Shown here piece after piece: positions 40,301 to 52,647 of a stretch of 64,000 bases of DNA. Source of the DNA: Steinernema hermaphroditum (taxonomy: Eukaryota; Nematoda; Chromadorea; Rhabditida; Steinernematidae). Positions within the stretch are counted from its first letter, which is position 1. Each line of letters starts with the position of its first letter. The stretch spans positions 1-64,000 of the forward strand of contig JAUCMV010000011.1 in the NCBI GenBank assembly GCA_030435675.1, given 5' to 3'. A model generated the notes under the pieces. It was not told where the DNA came from. It searched no databases and saw only the letters and a program-made list of their open reading frames with translations. Made by a program: the position numbers and the translations under genes.

Positions 40301-42414
40301 ACTTTGGAGCAGGAGGGTCAGATGCAGAGCTTTTGGTATGAGCGGGGGCCCTGCTGTCTCGAATTGAAAGTTTTGCAGGAAACTAAGATAGTCCACAGTA
40401 AACCCAACGGGAGTAGGCGCGTTCGATCAGGCTCGTGCAGTTCTACAAGATCCAATCATAAAAATGCTATGGTACTTTGGAGCAGGAGGGTCAGATGCAG
40501 AGCTTTTGGTATGAGCAGGGGCCCTGCTGTCTCGAATTGAAAGTTTTGCAGGAAACTAAGATAGTCCACAGTAAATCCCAGCGGGAGTAGGCGCGTTCGA
40601 TCAGGCTCGTGCAGTTCTACAAGATCCAATCATAAAAATGCTATGGTACTTTGGAGCAGGAGGGTCAGATGCAGAGCTTTTGGTATGAGCAGGGGCCCTG
40701 CTGTCTCGAATTGAAAGTTTTGCAGGAAACTAAGATAGTCCACAGTAAATCCAGCGGGAGTAGGCGCGTTCGATCAGGCTCGTGCAGTTCTACAAGATCC
40801 AATCATAAAAATGCTATGGTACTTTGGAGCAGGAGGGTCAGATGCAGAGCTTTTGGTATGAGCAAGGGCCCTGCTGTCTCGAATTGAAAGTTTTGCAGGA
40901 AACTAAGATAGTCCACAGTAAATCCAGCGGGAATAGGCGCGTTCGATCAGGCTCGTGCAGTTCTACAAGATCCAATCATAAAAATGCTATGGTACTTTGG
41001 AGCAGGAGGGTCAGATGCAGAGCTTTTGGTATGAGCGAGGGCCCTGCTGTCTCGAATTGAAAGTTTTGCAGGAAACTAAGATAGTCCACAGTAAACCCAA
41101 CGGGAGTAGGCGCGTTCGATCAGGCTCGTGCAGTTCTACAAGATCCAATCATAAAAATGCTATGGTACTTTGGAGCAGGAGGGTCAGATGCAGAGCTTTT
41201 GGTATGAGCAGGGGCCCTGCTGTCTCGAATTGAAAGTTTTGCAGGAAACTAAGATAGTCCACAGTAAACCCAACGGGAGTAGGCGCGTTCGATCAGGCTC
41301 GTGCAGTTCTACAAGATCCAATCATAAAAATGCTATGGTACTTTGGAGCAGGAGGGTCAGATGCAGAGCTTTTGGTATGAGCGAGGGCCCTGCTGTCTCG
41401 AATTGAAAGTTTTGCAGGAAACTAAGATAGTCCACAGTAAATCCAGCGGGAGTAGGCGCGTTCGATCAGGCTCGTGCAGTTCTACAAGATCCAATCATAA
41501 AAATGCTATGGTACTTTGGAGCAGGAGGGTCAGATGCAGAGCTTTTGGTATGAGCAAGGGCCCTGCTGTCTCGAATTGAAAGTTTTGCAGGAAACTAAGA
41601 TAGTCCACAGTAAATCCAACGGGAGTAGGCGCGTTCGATCAGGCTCGTGCAGTTCTACAAGATCCAATCATAAAAATGCTATGGTACTTTGGAGCAGGAG
41701 GGTCAGATGCAGAGCTTTTGGTATGAGCTGGGGCCCTGCTGTCTCGAATTGAAAGTTTTGCAGGAAACTAAGATAGTCCACAGTAAATCCAACGGGAGTA
41801 GGCGCGTTCGATCAGGCTCGTGCAGTTCTACAAGATCCAATCATAAAAATGCTATGGTACTTTGGAGCAGGAGGGTCAGATGCAGAGCTTTTGGTATGAG
41901 CAAGGGCCCTGCTGTCTCGAATTGAAAGTTTTGCAGGAAACTAAGATAGTCCACAGTAAATCCAACGGGAATAGGCGCGTTCGATCAGGCTCGTGCAGTT
42001 CTACAAGATCCAATCATAAAAATGCTATGGTACTTTGGAGCAGGAGGGTCAGATGCAGAGCTTTTGGTATGAGCAGGGGCCCTGCTGTCTCGAATTGAAA
42101 GTTTTGCAGGAAACTAAGATAGTCCACAGTAAATCCCAACGGGAGTAGGCGCGTTCGATCAGGCTCGTGCAGTTCTACAAGATCCAATCATAAAAATGCT
42201 ATGGTACTTTGGAGCAGGAGGGTCAGATGCAGAGCTTTTGGTATGAGCTTGGGCCCTGCTGTCTCGAATTGAAAGTTTTGCAGGAAACTAAGATAGTCCA
42301 CAGTAAATCCAGCGGGAGTAGGCGCGTTCGATCAGGCTCGTGCAGTTCTACAAGATCCAATCATAAAAATGCTATGGTACTTTGGAGCAGGAGGGTCAGA
42401 TGCAGAGCTTTTGG

Positions 42415-42426
42415 TATGAGTATGAG
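42415..42426 (+). repeat. Six-base tandem duplication in one monomer
   Basis: GGTATGAGCAAGG is changed to GGTATGAGTATGAGCAAGG, a direct duplication of TATGAG immediately left of the variable dinucleotide. The unit is 179 bp. It is another length change at the near-palindrome where the 9-bp deletions and one-base G-run changes also fall. Confidence 0.9.
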
Positions 42427-44809
42427 CAAGGGCCCTGCTGTCTCGAATTGAAAGTTTTGCAGGAAACTAAGATAGTCCACAGTAAATCCAACGGGAGTAG
42501 GCGCGTTCGATCAGGCTCGTGCAGTTCTACAAGATCCAATCATAAAAATGCTATGGTACTTTGGAGCAGGAGGGTCAGATGCAGAGCTTTTGGTATGAGC
42601 GGGGGCCCTGCTGTCTCGAATTGAAAGTTTTGCAGGAAACTAAGATAGTCCACAGTAAATCCAACGGGAGTAGGCGCGTTCGATCAGGCTCGTGCAGTTC
42701 TACAAGATCCAATCATAAAAATGCTATGGTACTTTGGAGCAGGAGGGTCAGATGCAGAGCTTTTGGTATGAGCAGGGCCCTGCTGTCTCGAATTGAAAGT
42801 TTTGCAGGAAACTAAGATAGTCCACAGTAAATCCAGCGGGAGTAGGCGCGTTCGATCAGGCTCGTGCAGTTCTACAAGATCCAATCATAAAAATGCTATG
42901 GTACTTTGGAGCAGGAGGGTCAGATGCAGAGCTTTTGGTATGAGCAGGGGCCCTGCTGTCTCGAATTGAAAGTTTTGCAGGAAACTAAGATAGTCCACAG
43001 TAATCCCAACGGGAGTAGGCGCGTTCGATCAGGCTCGTGCAGTTCTACAAGATCCAATCATAAAAATGCTATGGTACTTTGGAGCAGGAGGGTCAGATGC
43101 AGAGCTTTTGGTATGAGCGGGGGCCCTGCTGTCTCGAATTGAAAGTTTTGCAGGAAACTAAGATAGTCCACAGTAAATCCAGCGGGAGTAGGCGCGTTCG
43201 ATCAGGCTCGTGCAGTTCTACAAGATCCAATCATAAAAATGCTATGGTACTTTGGAGCAGGAGGGTCAGATGCAGAGCTTTTGGTATGAGCGGGGGCCCT
43301 GCTGTCTCGAATTGAAAGTTTTGCAGGAAACTAAGATAGTCCACAGTAAATCCAGCGGGAGTAGGCGCGTTCGATCAGGCTCGTGCAGTTCTACAAGATC
43401 CAATCATAAAAATGCTATGGTACTTTGGAGCAGGAGGGTCAGATGCAGAGCTTTTGGTATGAGCAGGGGCCCTGCTGTCTCGAATTGAAAGTTTTGCAGG
43501 AAACTAAGATAGTCCACAGTAAATCCCAGCGGGAGTAGGCGCGTTCGATCAGGCTCGTGCAGTTCTACAAGATCCAATCATAAAAATGCTATGGTACTTT
43601 GGAGCAGGAGGGTCAGATGCAGAGCTTTTGGTATGAGCGGGGGCCCTGCTGTCTCGAATTGAAAGTTTTGCAGGAAACTAAGATAGTCCACAGTAAATCC
43701 AGCGGGAGTAGGCGCGTTCGATCAGGCTCGTGCAGTTCTACAAGATCCAATCATAAAAATGCTATGGTACTTTGGAGCAGGAGGGTCAGATGCAGAGCTT
43801 TTGGTATGAGCAGGGGCCCTGCTGTCTCGAATTGAAAGTTTTGCAGGAAACTAAGATAGTCCACAGTAAACCCAGCGGGAGTAGGCGCGTTCGATCAGGC
43901 TCGTGCAGTTCTACAAGATCCAATCATAAAAATGCTATGGTACTTTGGAGCAGGAGGGTCAGATGCAGAGCTTTTGGTATGAGCAGGGGCCCTGCTGTCT
44001 CGAATTGAAAGTTTTGCAGGAAACTAAGATAGTCCACAGTAAATCCAGCGGGAGTAGGCGCGTTCGATCAGGCTCGTGCAGTTCTACAAGATCCAATCAT
44101 AAAAATGCTATGGTACTTTGGAGCAGGAGGGTCAGATGCAGAGCTTTTGGTATGAGCGGGGGCCCTGCTGTCTCGAATTGAAAGTTTTGCAGGAAACTAA
44201 GATAGTCCACAGTAAATCCAGCGGGAGTAGGCGCGTTCGATCAGGCTCGTGCAGTTCTACAAGATCCAATCATAAAAATGCTATGGTACTTTGGAGCAGG
44301 AGGGTCAGATGCAGAGCTTTTGGTATGAGCGGGGGCCCTGCTGTCTCGAATTGAAAGTTTTGCAGGAAACTAAGATAGTCCACAGTAAACCCAACGGGAG
44401 TAGGCGCGTTCGATCAGGCTCGTGCAGTTCTACAAGATCCAATCATAAAAATGCTATGGTACTTTGGAGCAGGAGGGTCAGATGCAGAGCTTTTGGTATG
44501 AGCGAGGGCCCTGCTGTCTCGAATTGAAAGTTTTGCAGGAAACTAAGATAGTCCACAGTAAATCCAACGGGAGTAGGCGCGTTCGATCAGGCTCGTGCAG
44601 TTCTACAAGATCCAATCATAAAAATGCTATGGTACTTTGGAGCAGGAGGGTCAGATGCAGAGCTTTTGGTATGAGCAAGGGCCCTGCTGTCTCGAATTGA
44701 AAGTTTTGCAGGAAACTAAGATAGTCCACAGTAAATCCAGCGGGAGTAGGCGCGTTCGATCAGGCTCGTGCAGTTCTACAAGATCCAATCATAAAAATGC
44801 TATGGTACT

Positions 44810-44974
44810 TTGGAGCAGGAGGGTCAGATGCAGAGCTTTTGGTGGCCCTGCTGTCTCGAATTGAAAGTTTTGCAGGAAACTAAGATAGTCCACAGTAAAT
44901 CCCAGCGGGAATAGGCGCGTTCGATCAGGCTCGTGCAGTTCTACAAGATCCAATCATAAAAATGCTATGGTACT
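44810..44974 (+). repeat. Monomer with the 9-bp deletion (copy 5 of 5)
   Basis: The GGTGGCCCTG junction is at about 44842, 44 units after copy 4. This copy also has the one-base insertion aaatcccagcgggaat, so its length is 165 bp. The shared junction with different linked states suggests spread by conversion or unequal exchange, or repeated deletion at a hot spot. Confidence 0.9.
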
Positions 44975-45147
44975 TTGGAGCAGGAGGGTCAGATGCAGAG
45001 CTTTTGGTATGAGCTGGGGCCCTGCTGTCTCGAATTGAAAGTTTTGCAGGAAACTAAGATAGTCCACAGTAATCCCAACGGGAGTAGGCGCGTTCGATCA
45101 GGCTCGTGCAGTTCTACAAGATCCAATCATAAAAATGCTATGGTACT

Positions 45148-48100
45148 TTGGAGCAGGAGGGTCAGATGCAGAGCTTTTGGTATGAGCGGGGGCCCTGCTG
45201 TCTCGAATTGAAAGTTTTGCAGGAAACTAAGATAGTCCACAGTAAATCCAGCGGGAATAGGCGCGTTCGATCAGGCTCGTGCAGTTCTACAAGATCCAAT
45301 CATAAAAATGCTATGGTACTTTGGAGCAGGAGGGTCAGATGCAGAGCTTTTGGTATGAGCGGGGGCCCTGCTGTCTCGAATTGAAAGTTTTGCAGGAAAC
45401 TAAGATAGTCCACAGTAAATCCAGCGGGAATAGGCGCGTTCGATCAGGCTCGTGCAGTTCTACAAGATCCAATCATAAAAATGCTATGGTACTTTGGAGC
45501 AGGAGGGTCAGATGCAGAGCTTTTGGTATGAGCAAGGGCCCTGCTGTCTCGAATTGAAAGTTTTGCAGGAAACTAAGATAGTCCACAGTAAATCCAGCGG
45601 GAATAGGCGCGTTCGATCAGGCTCGTGCAGTTCTACAAGATCCAATCATAAAAATGCTATGGTACTTTGGAGCAGGAGGGTCAGATGCAGAGCTTTTGGT
45701 ATGAGCGGGGGCCCTGCTGTCTCGAATTGAAAGTTTTGCAGGAAACTAAGATAGTCCACAGTAAACCCAACGGGAGTAGGCGCGTTCGATCAGGCTCGTG
45801 CAGTTCTACAAGATCCAATCATAAAAATGCTATGGTACTTTGGAGCAGGAGGGTCAGATGCAGAGCTTTTGGTATGAGCAGGGGCCCTGCTGTCTCGAAT
45901 TGAAAGTTTTGCAGGAAACTAAGATAGTCCACAGTAAATCCAACGGGAGTAGGCGCGTTCGATCAGGCTCGTGCAGTTCTACAAGATCCAATCATAAAAA
46001 TGCTATGGTACTTTGGAGCAGGAGGGTCAGATGCAGAGCTTTTGGTATGAGCGGGGGCCCTGCTGTCTCGAATTGAAAGTTTTGCAGGAAACTAAGATAG
46101 TCCACAGTAAATCCAGCGGGAATAGGCGCGTTCGATCAGGCTCGTGCAGTTCTACAAGATCCAATCATAAAAATGCTATGGTACTTTGGAGCAGGAGGGT
46201 CAGATGCAGAGCTTTTGGTATGAGCGGGGGCCCTGCTGTCTCGAATTGAAAGTTTTGCAGGAAACTAAGATAGTCCACAGTAAACCCAGCGGGAGTAGGC
46301 GCGTTCGATCAGGCTCGTGCAGTTCTACAAGATCCAATCATAAAAATGCTATGGTACTTTGGAGCAGGAGGGTCAGATGCAGAGCTTTTGGTATGAGCAA
46401 GGGCCCTGCTGTCTCGAATTGAAAGTTTTGCAGGAAACTAAGATAGTCCACAGTAAATCCAACGGGAGTAGGCGCGTTCGATCAGGCTCGTGCAGTTCTA
46501 CAACATCCAATCATAAAAATGCTATGGTACTTTGGAGCAGGAGGGTCAGATGCAGAGCTTTTGGTATGAGCGGGGGCCCTGCTGTCTCGAATTGAAAGTT
46601 TTGCAGGAAACTAAGATAGTCCACAGTAAATCCAGCGGGAATAGGCGCGTTCGATCAGGCTCGTGCAGTTCTACAAGATCCAATCATAAAAATGCTATGG
46701 TACTTTGGAGCAGGAGGGTCAGATGCAGAGCTTTTGGTATGAGCGGGGGCCCTGCTGTCTCGAATTGAAAGTTTTGCAGGAAACTAAGATAGTCCACAGT
46801 AAATCCAACGGGAATAGGCGCGTTTGATCAGGCTCGTGCAGTTCTACAAGATCCAATCATAAAAATGCTATGGTACTTTGGAGCAGGAGGGTCAGATGCA
46901 GAGCTTTTGGTATGAGCAGGGGCCCTGCTGTCTCGAATTGAAAGTTTTGCAGGAAACTAAGATAGTCCACAGTAAATCCAGCGGGAATAGGCGCGTTCGA
47001 TCAGGCTCGTGCAGTTCTACAAGATCCAATCATAAAAATGCTATGGTACTTTGGAGCAGGAGGGTCAGATGCAGAGCTTTTGGTATGAGCAAGGGCCCTG
47101 CTGTCTCGAATTGAAAGTTTTGCGGGAAACTAAGATAGTCCACAGTAAATCCAGCGGGAGTAGGCGCGTTCGATCAGGCTCGTGCAGTTCTACAAGATCC
47201 AATCATAAAAATGCTATGGTACTTTGGAGCAGGAGGGTCAGATGCAGAGCTTTTGGTATGAGCAAGGGCCCTGCTGTCTCGAATTGAAAGTTTTGCAGGA
47301 AACTAAGATAGTCCACAGTAAATCCAGCGGGAATAGGCGCGTTCGATCAGGCTCGTGCAGTTCTACAAGATCCAATCATAAAAATGCTATGGTACTTTGG
47401 AGCAGGAGGGTCAGATGCAGAGCTTTTGGTATGAGCAAGGGCCCTGCTGTCTCGAATTGAAAGTTTTGCAGGAAACTAAGATAGTCCACAGTAAACCCAA
47501 CGGGAATAGGCGCGTTCGATCAGGCTCGTGCAGTTCTACAACATCCAATCATAAAAATGCTATGGTACTTTGGAGCAGGAGGGTCAGATGCAGAGCTTTT
47601 GGTATGAGCAAGGGCCCTGCTGTCTCGAATTGAAAGTTTTGCAGGAAACTAAGATAGTCCACAGTAAATCCAGCGGGAATAGGCGCGTTCGATCAGGCTC
47701 GTGCAGTTCTACAAGATCCAATCATAAAAATGCTATGGTACTTTGGAGCAGGAGGGTCAGATGCAGAGCTTTTGGTATGAGCAGGGGCCCTGCTGTCTCG
47801 AATTGAAAGTTTTGCAGGAAACTAAGATAGTCCACAGTAAATCCAGCGGGAGTAGGCGCGTTCGATCAGGCTCGTGCAGTTCTACAAGATCCAATCATAA
47901 AAATGCTATGGTACTTTGGAGCAGGAGGGTCAGATGCAGAGCTTTTGGTATGAGCAAGGGCCCTGCTGTCTCGGATTGAAAGTTTTGCAGGAAACTAAGA
48001 TAGTCCACAGTAAATCCAACGGGAATAGGCGCGTTTGATCAGGCTCGTGCAGTTCTACAAGATTCAATCATAAAAATGATATGGTACTTTGGAGCAGGAG

Positions 48101-49519
48101 GGTCAGATGCAGAGCTTTTGGTATGAGCAGGGGCCCTGCTGTCTCGAATTGAAAGTTTTGCAGGAAACTAAGATAGTCCACAGTAAATCCAGCGGGAGTA
48201 GGCGCGTTCGATCAGGCTCGTGCAGTTCTACAAGATCCAATCATAAAAATGCTATGGTACTTTGGAGCAGGAGGGTCAGGTGCAGAGCTTTTGGTATGAG
48301 CAAGGGCCCTGCTGTCTCGAATTGAAAGTTTTGCAGGAAACTAAGATAGTCCACAGTAAATCCAGCGGGAATAGGCGCGTTCGATCAGGCTCGTGCAGTT
48401 CTACAAGATCCAATCATAAAAATGCTATGGTACTTTGGAGCAGGAGGGTCAGATGCAGAGCTTTTGGTATGAGCGGGGGCCCTGCTGTCTCGAATTGAAA
48501 GTTTTGCAGGAAACTAAGATAGTCCACAGTAAATCCAGCGGGAGTAGGCGCGTTCGATCAGGCTCGTGCAGTTCTACAAGATCCAATCATAAAAATGCTA
48601 TGGTACTTTGGAGCAGGAGGGTCAGATGCAGAGCTTTTTGGTATGAGCAAGGGCCCTGCTGTCTCGAATTGAAAGTTTTGCGGGAAACTAAGATAGTCCA
48701 CAGTAATCCCAGCGGGAGTAGGCGCGTTTGATCAGGCTCGTGCAGTTCTACAAGATCCAATCATAAAAATGCTATGGTACTTTGGAGCAGGAGGGTCAGA
48801 TGCAGAGCTTTTGGTATGAGCAAGGGCCCTGCTGTCTCGAATTGAAAGTTTTGCAGGAAACTAAGATAGTCCACAGTAAATCCAACGGGAGTAGGCGCGT
48901 TCGATCAGGCTCGTGCAGTTCTACAACATCCAATCATAAAAATGCTATGGTACTTTGGAGCAGGAGGGTCAGATGCAGAGCTTTTGGTATGAGCAAGGGC
49001 CCTGCTGTCTCGAATTGAAAGTTTTGCAGGAAACTAAGATAGTCCACAGTAAATCCAGCGGGAATAGGCGCGTTCGATCAGGCTCGTGCAGTTCTACAAC
49101 ATCCAATCATAAAAATGCTATGGTACTTTGGAGCAGGAGGGTCAGGTGCAGAGCTTTTGGTATGAGCGGGGGCCCTGCTGTCTCGAATTGAAAGTTTTGC
49201 AGGAAACTAAGATAGTCCACAGTAAATCCAACGGGAGTAGGCGCGTTCGATCAGGCTCGTGCAGTTCTACAACATCCAATCATAAAAATGCTATGGTACT
49301 TTGGAGCAGGAGGGTCAGATGCAGAGCTTTTGGTATGAGCAAGGGCCCTGCTGTCTCGAATTGAAAGTTTTGCAGGAAACTAAGATAGTCCACAGTAATC
49401 CCAACGGGAGTAGGCGCGTTCGATCAGGCTCGTGCAGTTCTACAACATCCAATCATAAAAATGCTATGGTACTTTGGAGCAGGAGGGTCAGCTGCAGAGC
49501 TTTTGGTATGAGCAGAGGC
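45148..49519 (+). repeat. Array domain C: aaatccagcgggaat copies, C154 and other private variants
   Basis: The combination aaatccagc plus GGGAAT is concentrated here (for example units starting near 45148, 45321, 45494, 46013, 46532, 46878, 47224, 47570 and 48262). From 46.8 kb onward several changes appear that are rare or absent in the first 45 kb: GCGTTTGATC (46821, 48031, 48723), TTTGCGGGAAAC (47120, 48678), TCAGGTGCAG (48277, 49143), ATGATATGG (48077) and CTCGGATTG (47971). The CAACATCC form occurs in four successive units near 48926, 49099, 49272 and 49445. Several of these variants recur in the decayed island beyond 54.2 kb, which suggests shared descent or exchange. Confidence 0.8.
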
Positions 49520-49830
49520 CCTGCTGTCTCAATTTGAAAGTTTTGCAGAAGCGAAGATAGTCCACAGTAAATCCAGCGGGAGTAGGCGCGTTCGATCAGG
49601 CTCGTGCAGTTCTACAAGATCCAATCATAAAAATGCTATGGTACTTTGGAGCAGGAGGGTCAGATGCAGAGCTTTTGGTATGAACAAGGCCTCAGCTTGT
49701 CTAGGAGTGAAAGTTTTGCAGGGGGCGAAGATAGTCCACAGTAAATCCAGCGGGAGTAGGCGCGTTCGATCAGGCTCGTGCAGTTCTACAAGATCCAATC
49801 ATAAAAATGATATGGTACTTTGGAGCAGAA
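49520..49830 (+). repeat. Two partly decayed monomers
   Basis: Two successive copies diverge beyond the usual variable sites. The first has gcagaggccctg, ctcaatttgaaag and a shortened gcagaagcgaagatag. The second has tatgaacaaggcctcagc, tgtctaggagtgaaag and gcagggggcgaagatag, followed by aaaatgatatgg and agcagaagggtcag. Flanking units return at once to the good consensus. The tatgaacaag and atgatatgg changes are also found in the decayed island at 54.2-55.9 kb, so these may be remnants of the same older class. Neither copy contains foreign sequence. Confidence 0.85.
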
Positions 49831-52364
49831 GGGTCAGATGCAGAGCTTTTGGTATGAGCGGGGGCCCTGCTGTCTCGAATTGAAAGTTTTGCAGGAAACT
49901 AAGATAGTCCACAGTAAATCCAACGGGAGTAGGCGCGTTCGATCAGGCTCGTGCAGTTCTACAAGATCCAATCATAAAAATGCTATGGTACTTTGGAGCA
50001 GGAGGGTCAGATGCAGAGCTTTTGGTATGAGCAAGGGCCCTGCTGTCTCGAATTGAAAGTTTTGCAGGAAACTAAGATAGTCCACAGTAAATCCAACGGG
50101 AGTAGGCGCGTTCGATCAGGCTCGTGCAGTTCTACAAGATCCAATCATAAAAATGCTATGGTACTTTGGAGCAGGAGGGTCAGATGCAGAGCTTTTGGTA
50201 TGAGCAAGGGCCCTGCTGTCTCGAATTGAAAGTTTTGCAGGAAACTAAGATAGTCCACAGTAAATCCAACGGGAGTAGGCGCGTTCGATCAGGCTCGTGC
50301 AGTTCTACAAGATCCAATCATAAAAATGCTATGGTACTTTGGAGCAGGAGGGTCAGATGCAGAGCTTTTGGTATGAGCAAGGGCCCTGCTGTCTCGAATT
50401 GAAAGTTTTGCAGGAAACTAAGATAGTCCACAGTAAATCCAACGGGAGTAGGCGCGTTCGATCAGGCTCGTGCAGTTCTACAAGATCCAATCATAAAAAT
50501 GCTATGGTACTTTGGAGCAGGAGGGTCAGATGCAGAGCTTTTGGTATGAGCAAGGGCCCTGCTGTCTCGAATTGAAAGTTTTGCAGGAAACTAAGATAGT
50601 CCACAGTAAATCCAACGGGAGTAGGCGCGTTCGATCAGGCTCGTGCAGTTCTACAAGATCCAATCATAAAAATGCTATGGTACTTTGGAGCAGGAGGGTC
50701 AGATGCAGAGCTTTTGGTATGAGCAAGGGCCCTGCTGTCTCGAATTGAAAGTTTTGCAGGAAACTAAGATAGTCCACAGTAATCCCAACGGGAATAGGCG
50801 CGTTCGATCAGGCTCGTGCAGTTCTACAAGATCCAATCATAAAAATGCTATGGTACTTTGGAGCAGGAGGGTCAGATGCAGAGCTTTTGGTATGAGCAAG
50901 GGCCCTGCTGTCTCGAATTGAAAGTTTTGCAGGAAACTAAGATAGTCCACAGTAAATCCAACGGGAATAGGCGCGTTCGATCAGGCTCGTGCAGTTCTAC
51001 AAGATCCAATCATAAAAATGCTATGGTACTTTGGAGCAGGAGGGTCAGATGCAGAGCTTTTGGTATGAGCAAGGGCCCTGCTGTCTCGAATTGAAAGTTT
51101 TGCAGGAAACTAAGATAGTCCACAGTAAATCCAACGGGAGTAGGCGCGTTCGATCAGGCTCGTGCAGTTCTACAAGATCCAATCATAAAAATGCTATGGT
51201 ACTTTGGAGCAGGAGGGTCAGATGCAGAGCTTTTGGTATGAGCAAGGGCCCTGCTGTCTCGAATTGAAAGTTTTGCAGGAAACTAAGATAGTCCACAGTA
51301 AATCCAACGGGAATAGGCGCGTTCGATCAGGCTCGTGCAGTTCTACAAGATCCAATCATAAAAATGCTATGGTACTTTGGAGCAGGAGGGTCAGATGCAG
51401 AGCTTTTGGTATGAGCAAGGGAGTAAATCCAACGGGAATAGGCGCGTTCGATCAGGCTCGTGCAGTTCTACAAGATCCAATCATAAAAATGCTATGGTAC
51501 TTTGGAGCAGGAGGGTCAGATGCAGAGCTTTTGGTATGAGCAAGGGCCCTGCTGTCTCGAATTGAAAGTTTCAGGAAACTAAGATAGTCCACAGTAAATC
51601 CAACGGGAATAGGCGCGTTCGATCAGGCTCGTGCAGTTCTACAAGATCCAATCATAAAAATGCTATGGTACTTTGGAGCAGGAGGGTCAGATGCAGAGCT
51701 TTTGGTATGAGCAAGGGCCCTGCTGTCTCGAATTGAAAGTTTTGCAGGAAACTAAGATAGTCCACAGTAAATCCAACGGGAATAGGCGCGTTCGATCAGG
51801 CTCGTGCAGTTCTACAAGATCCAATCATAAAAATGCTATGGTACTTTGGAGCAGGAGGGTCAGATGCAGAGCTTTTGGTATGAGCAAGGGCCCTGCTGTC
51901 TCGAATTGAAAGTTTTGCAGGAAACTAAGATAGTCCACAGTAAATCCAACGGGAGTAGGCGCGTTCGATCAGGCTCGTGCAGTTCTACAAGATCCAATCA
52001 TAAAAATGCTATGGTACTTTGGAGCAGGAGGGTCAGATGCAGAGCTTTTGGTATGAGCGGGGGCCCTGCTGTCTCGAATTGAAAGTTTTGCAGGAAACTA
52101 AGATAGTCCACAGTAAATCCAGCGGGAATAGGCGCGTTCGATCAGGCTCGTGCAGTTCTACAAGATCCAATCATAAAAATGCTATGGTACTTTGGAGCAG
52201 GAGGGTCAGATGCAGAGCTTTTGGTATGAGCAAGGGCCCTGCTGTCTCGAATTGAAAGTTTTGCAGGAAACTAAGATAGTCCACAGTAAATCCAACGGGA
52301 ATAGGCGCGTTCGATCAGGCTCGTGCAGTTCTACAAGATCCAATCATAAAAATGCTATGGTACT
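49831..52364 (+). repeat. Array domain D: AA-type monomers with aaatccaac
   Basis: Almost all units are AA at 49-50 with aaatccaacggg. Four or five successive units between about 49.99 and 50.75 kb look identical, which indicates recent local amplification. One GG-type unit lies near 52059. The stretch includes a 48-bp internal deletion (51419-51424) and, in the next unit, a 2-bp loss (gaaagtttcaggaaac, near 51570). Confidence 0.8.
51377..51501 (+). repeat. Monomer with 48-bp internal deletion
   Basis: After GAGCAAGGG (ending near 51421) the sequence jumps straight to AGTAAATCC, removing the 48 bases from CCCTGCTG to GTCCAC. The unit is 125 bp. There is no inserted sequence at the junction and only minimal microhomology. 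Because 48 is a multiple of three the non-coding open frame is simply extended, which explains a 111-codon frame here that should not be taken as a gene. The following unit is 2 bp short (gaaagtttcagg), so two successive units are damaged. Confidence 0.92.
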
Positions 52365-52647
52365 TTGGAGCAGGAGGGTCAGATGCAGAGCTTTTGGTAT
52401 GAGCAAGGGCCCTGCTGTCTCGAATTGAAAGTTTTGCAGGAAACTAAGATAGTCCACAGTAAATCCAACGGGAATAGGCGCGTTCGATCAGGCTCGTGCA
52501 GTTCTACTATGAGCAAGGGCCCTGCTGTCTCGAATTGAAAGTTTTGCAGGAAACTAAGATAGTCCACAGTAATCCCAACGGGAGTAGGCGCGTTCGATCA
52601 GGCTCGTGCAGTTCTACAAGATCCAATCATAAAAATGCTATGGTACT
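52365..52647 (+). repeat. Fused monomers with 63-bp deletion
   Basis: GCAGTTCTAC runs directly into TATGAGCAAGGG at about 52507, removing 63 bases that span the end of one unit and the start of the next (AAGATCCAAT through CTTTTGG). Two monomers are thereby fused into 283 bp in place of 346 bp. The junction also marks the change from aaatccaac units on the left to aatcccaac units on the right, so it may be the scar of the exchange that joined two variant blocks. Confidence 0.9.

Larger units (their letters stand above)
36334..45147 (+). repeat. Array domain B continued: mosaic monomers with many aaatccaac copies
   Basis: This part resembles the previous mosaic, but the state aaatccaacggg is now the most frequent and both GGGAGT and GGGAAT occur. 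Two of the five 9-bp deletion units lie here (about 37231 and 44842). A six-base tandem duplication is at 42415-42426. One unit is a base short at agatcaatc (about 38895). Rare dinucleotides before the G run are TG near 41728 and 45014 and TT near 42249. Confidence 0.8.

Noticed and set aside
51204..51539. 111-codon frame as a possible distinct gene
   Set aside because: It results from the 48-bp in-frame deletion within a satellite unit and contains only satellite translation.
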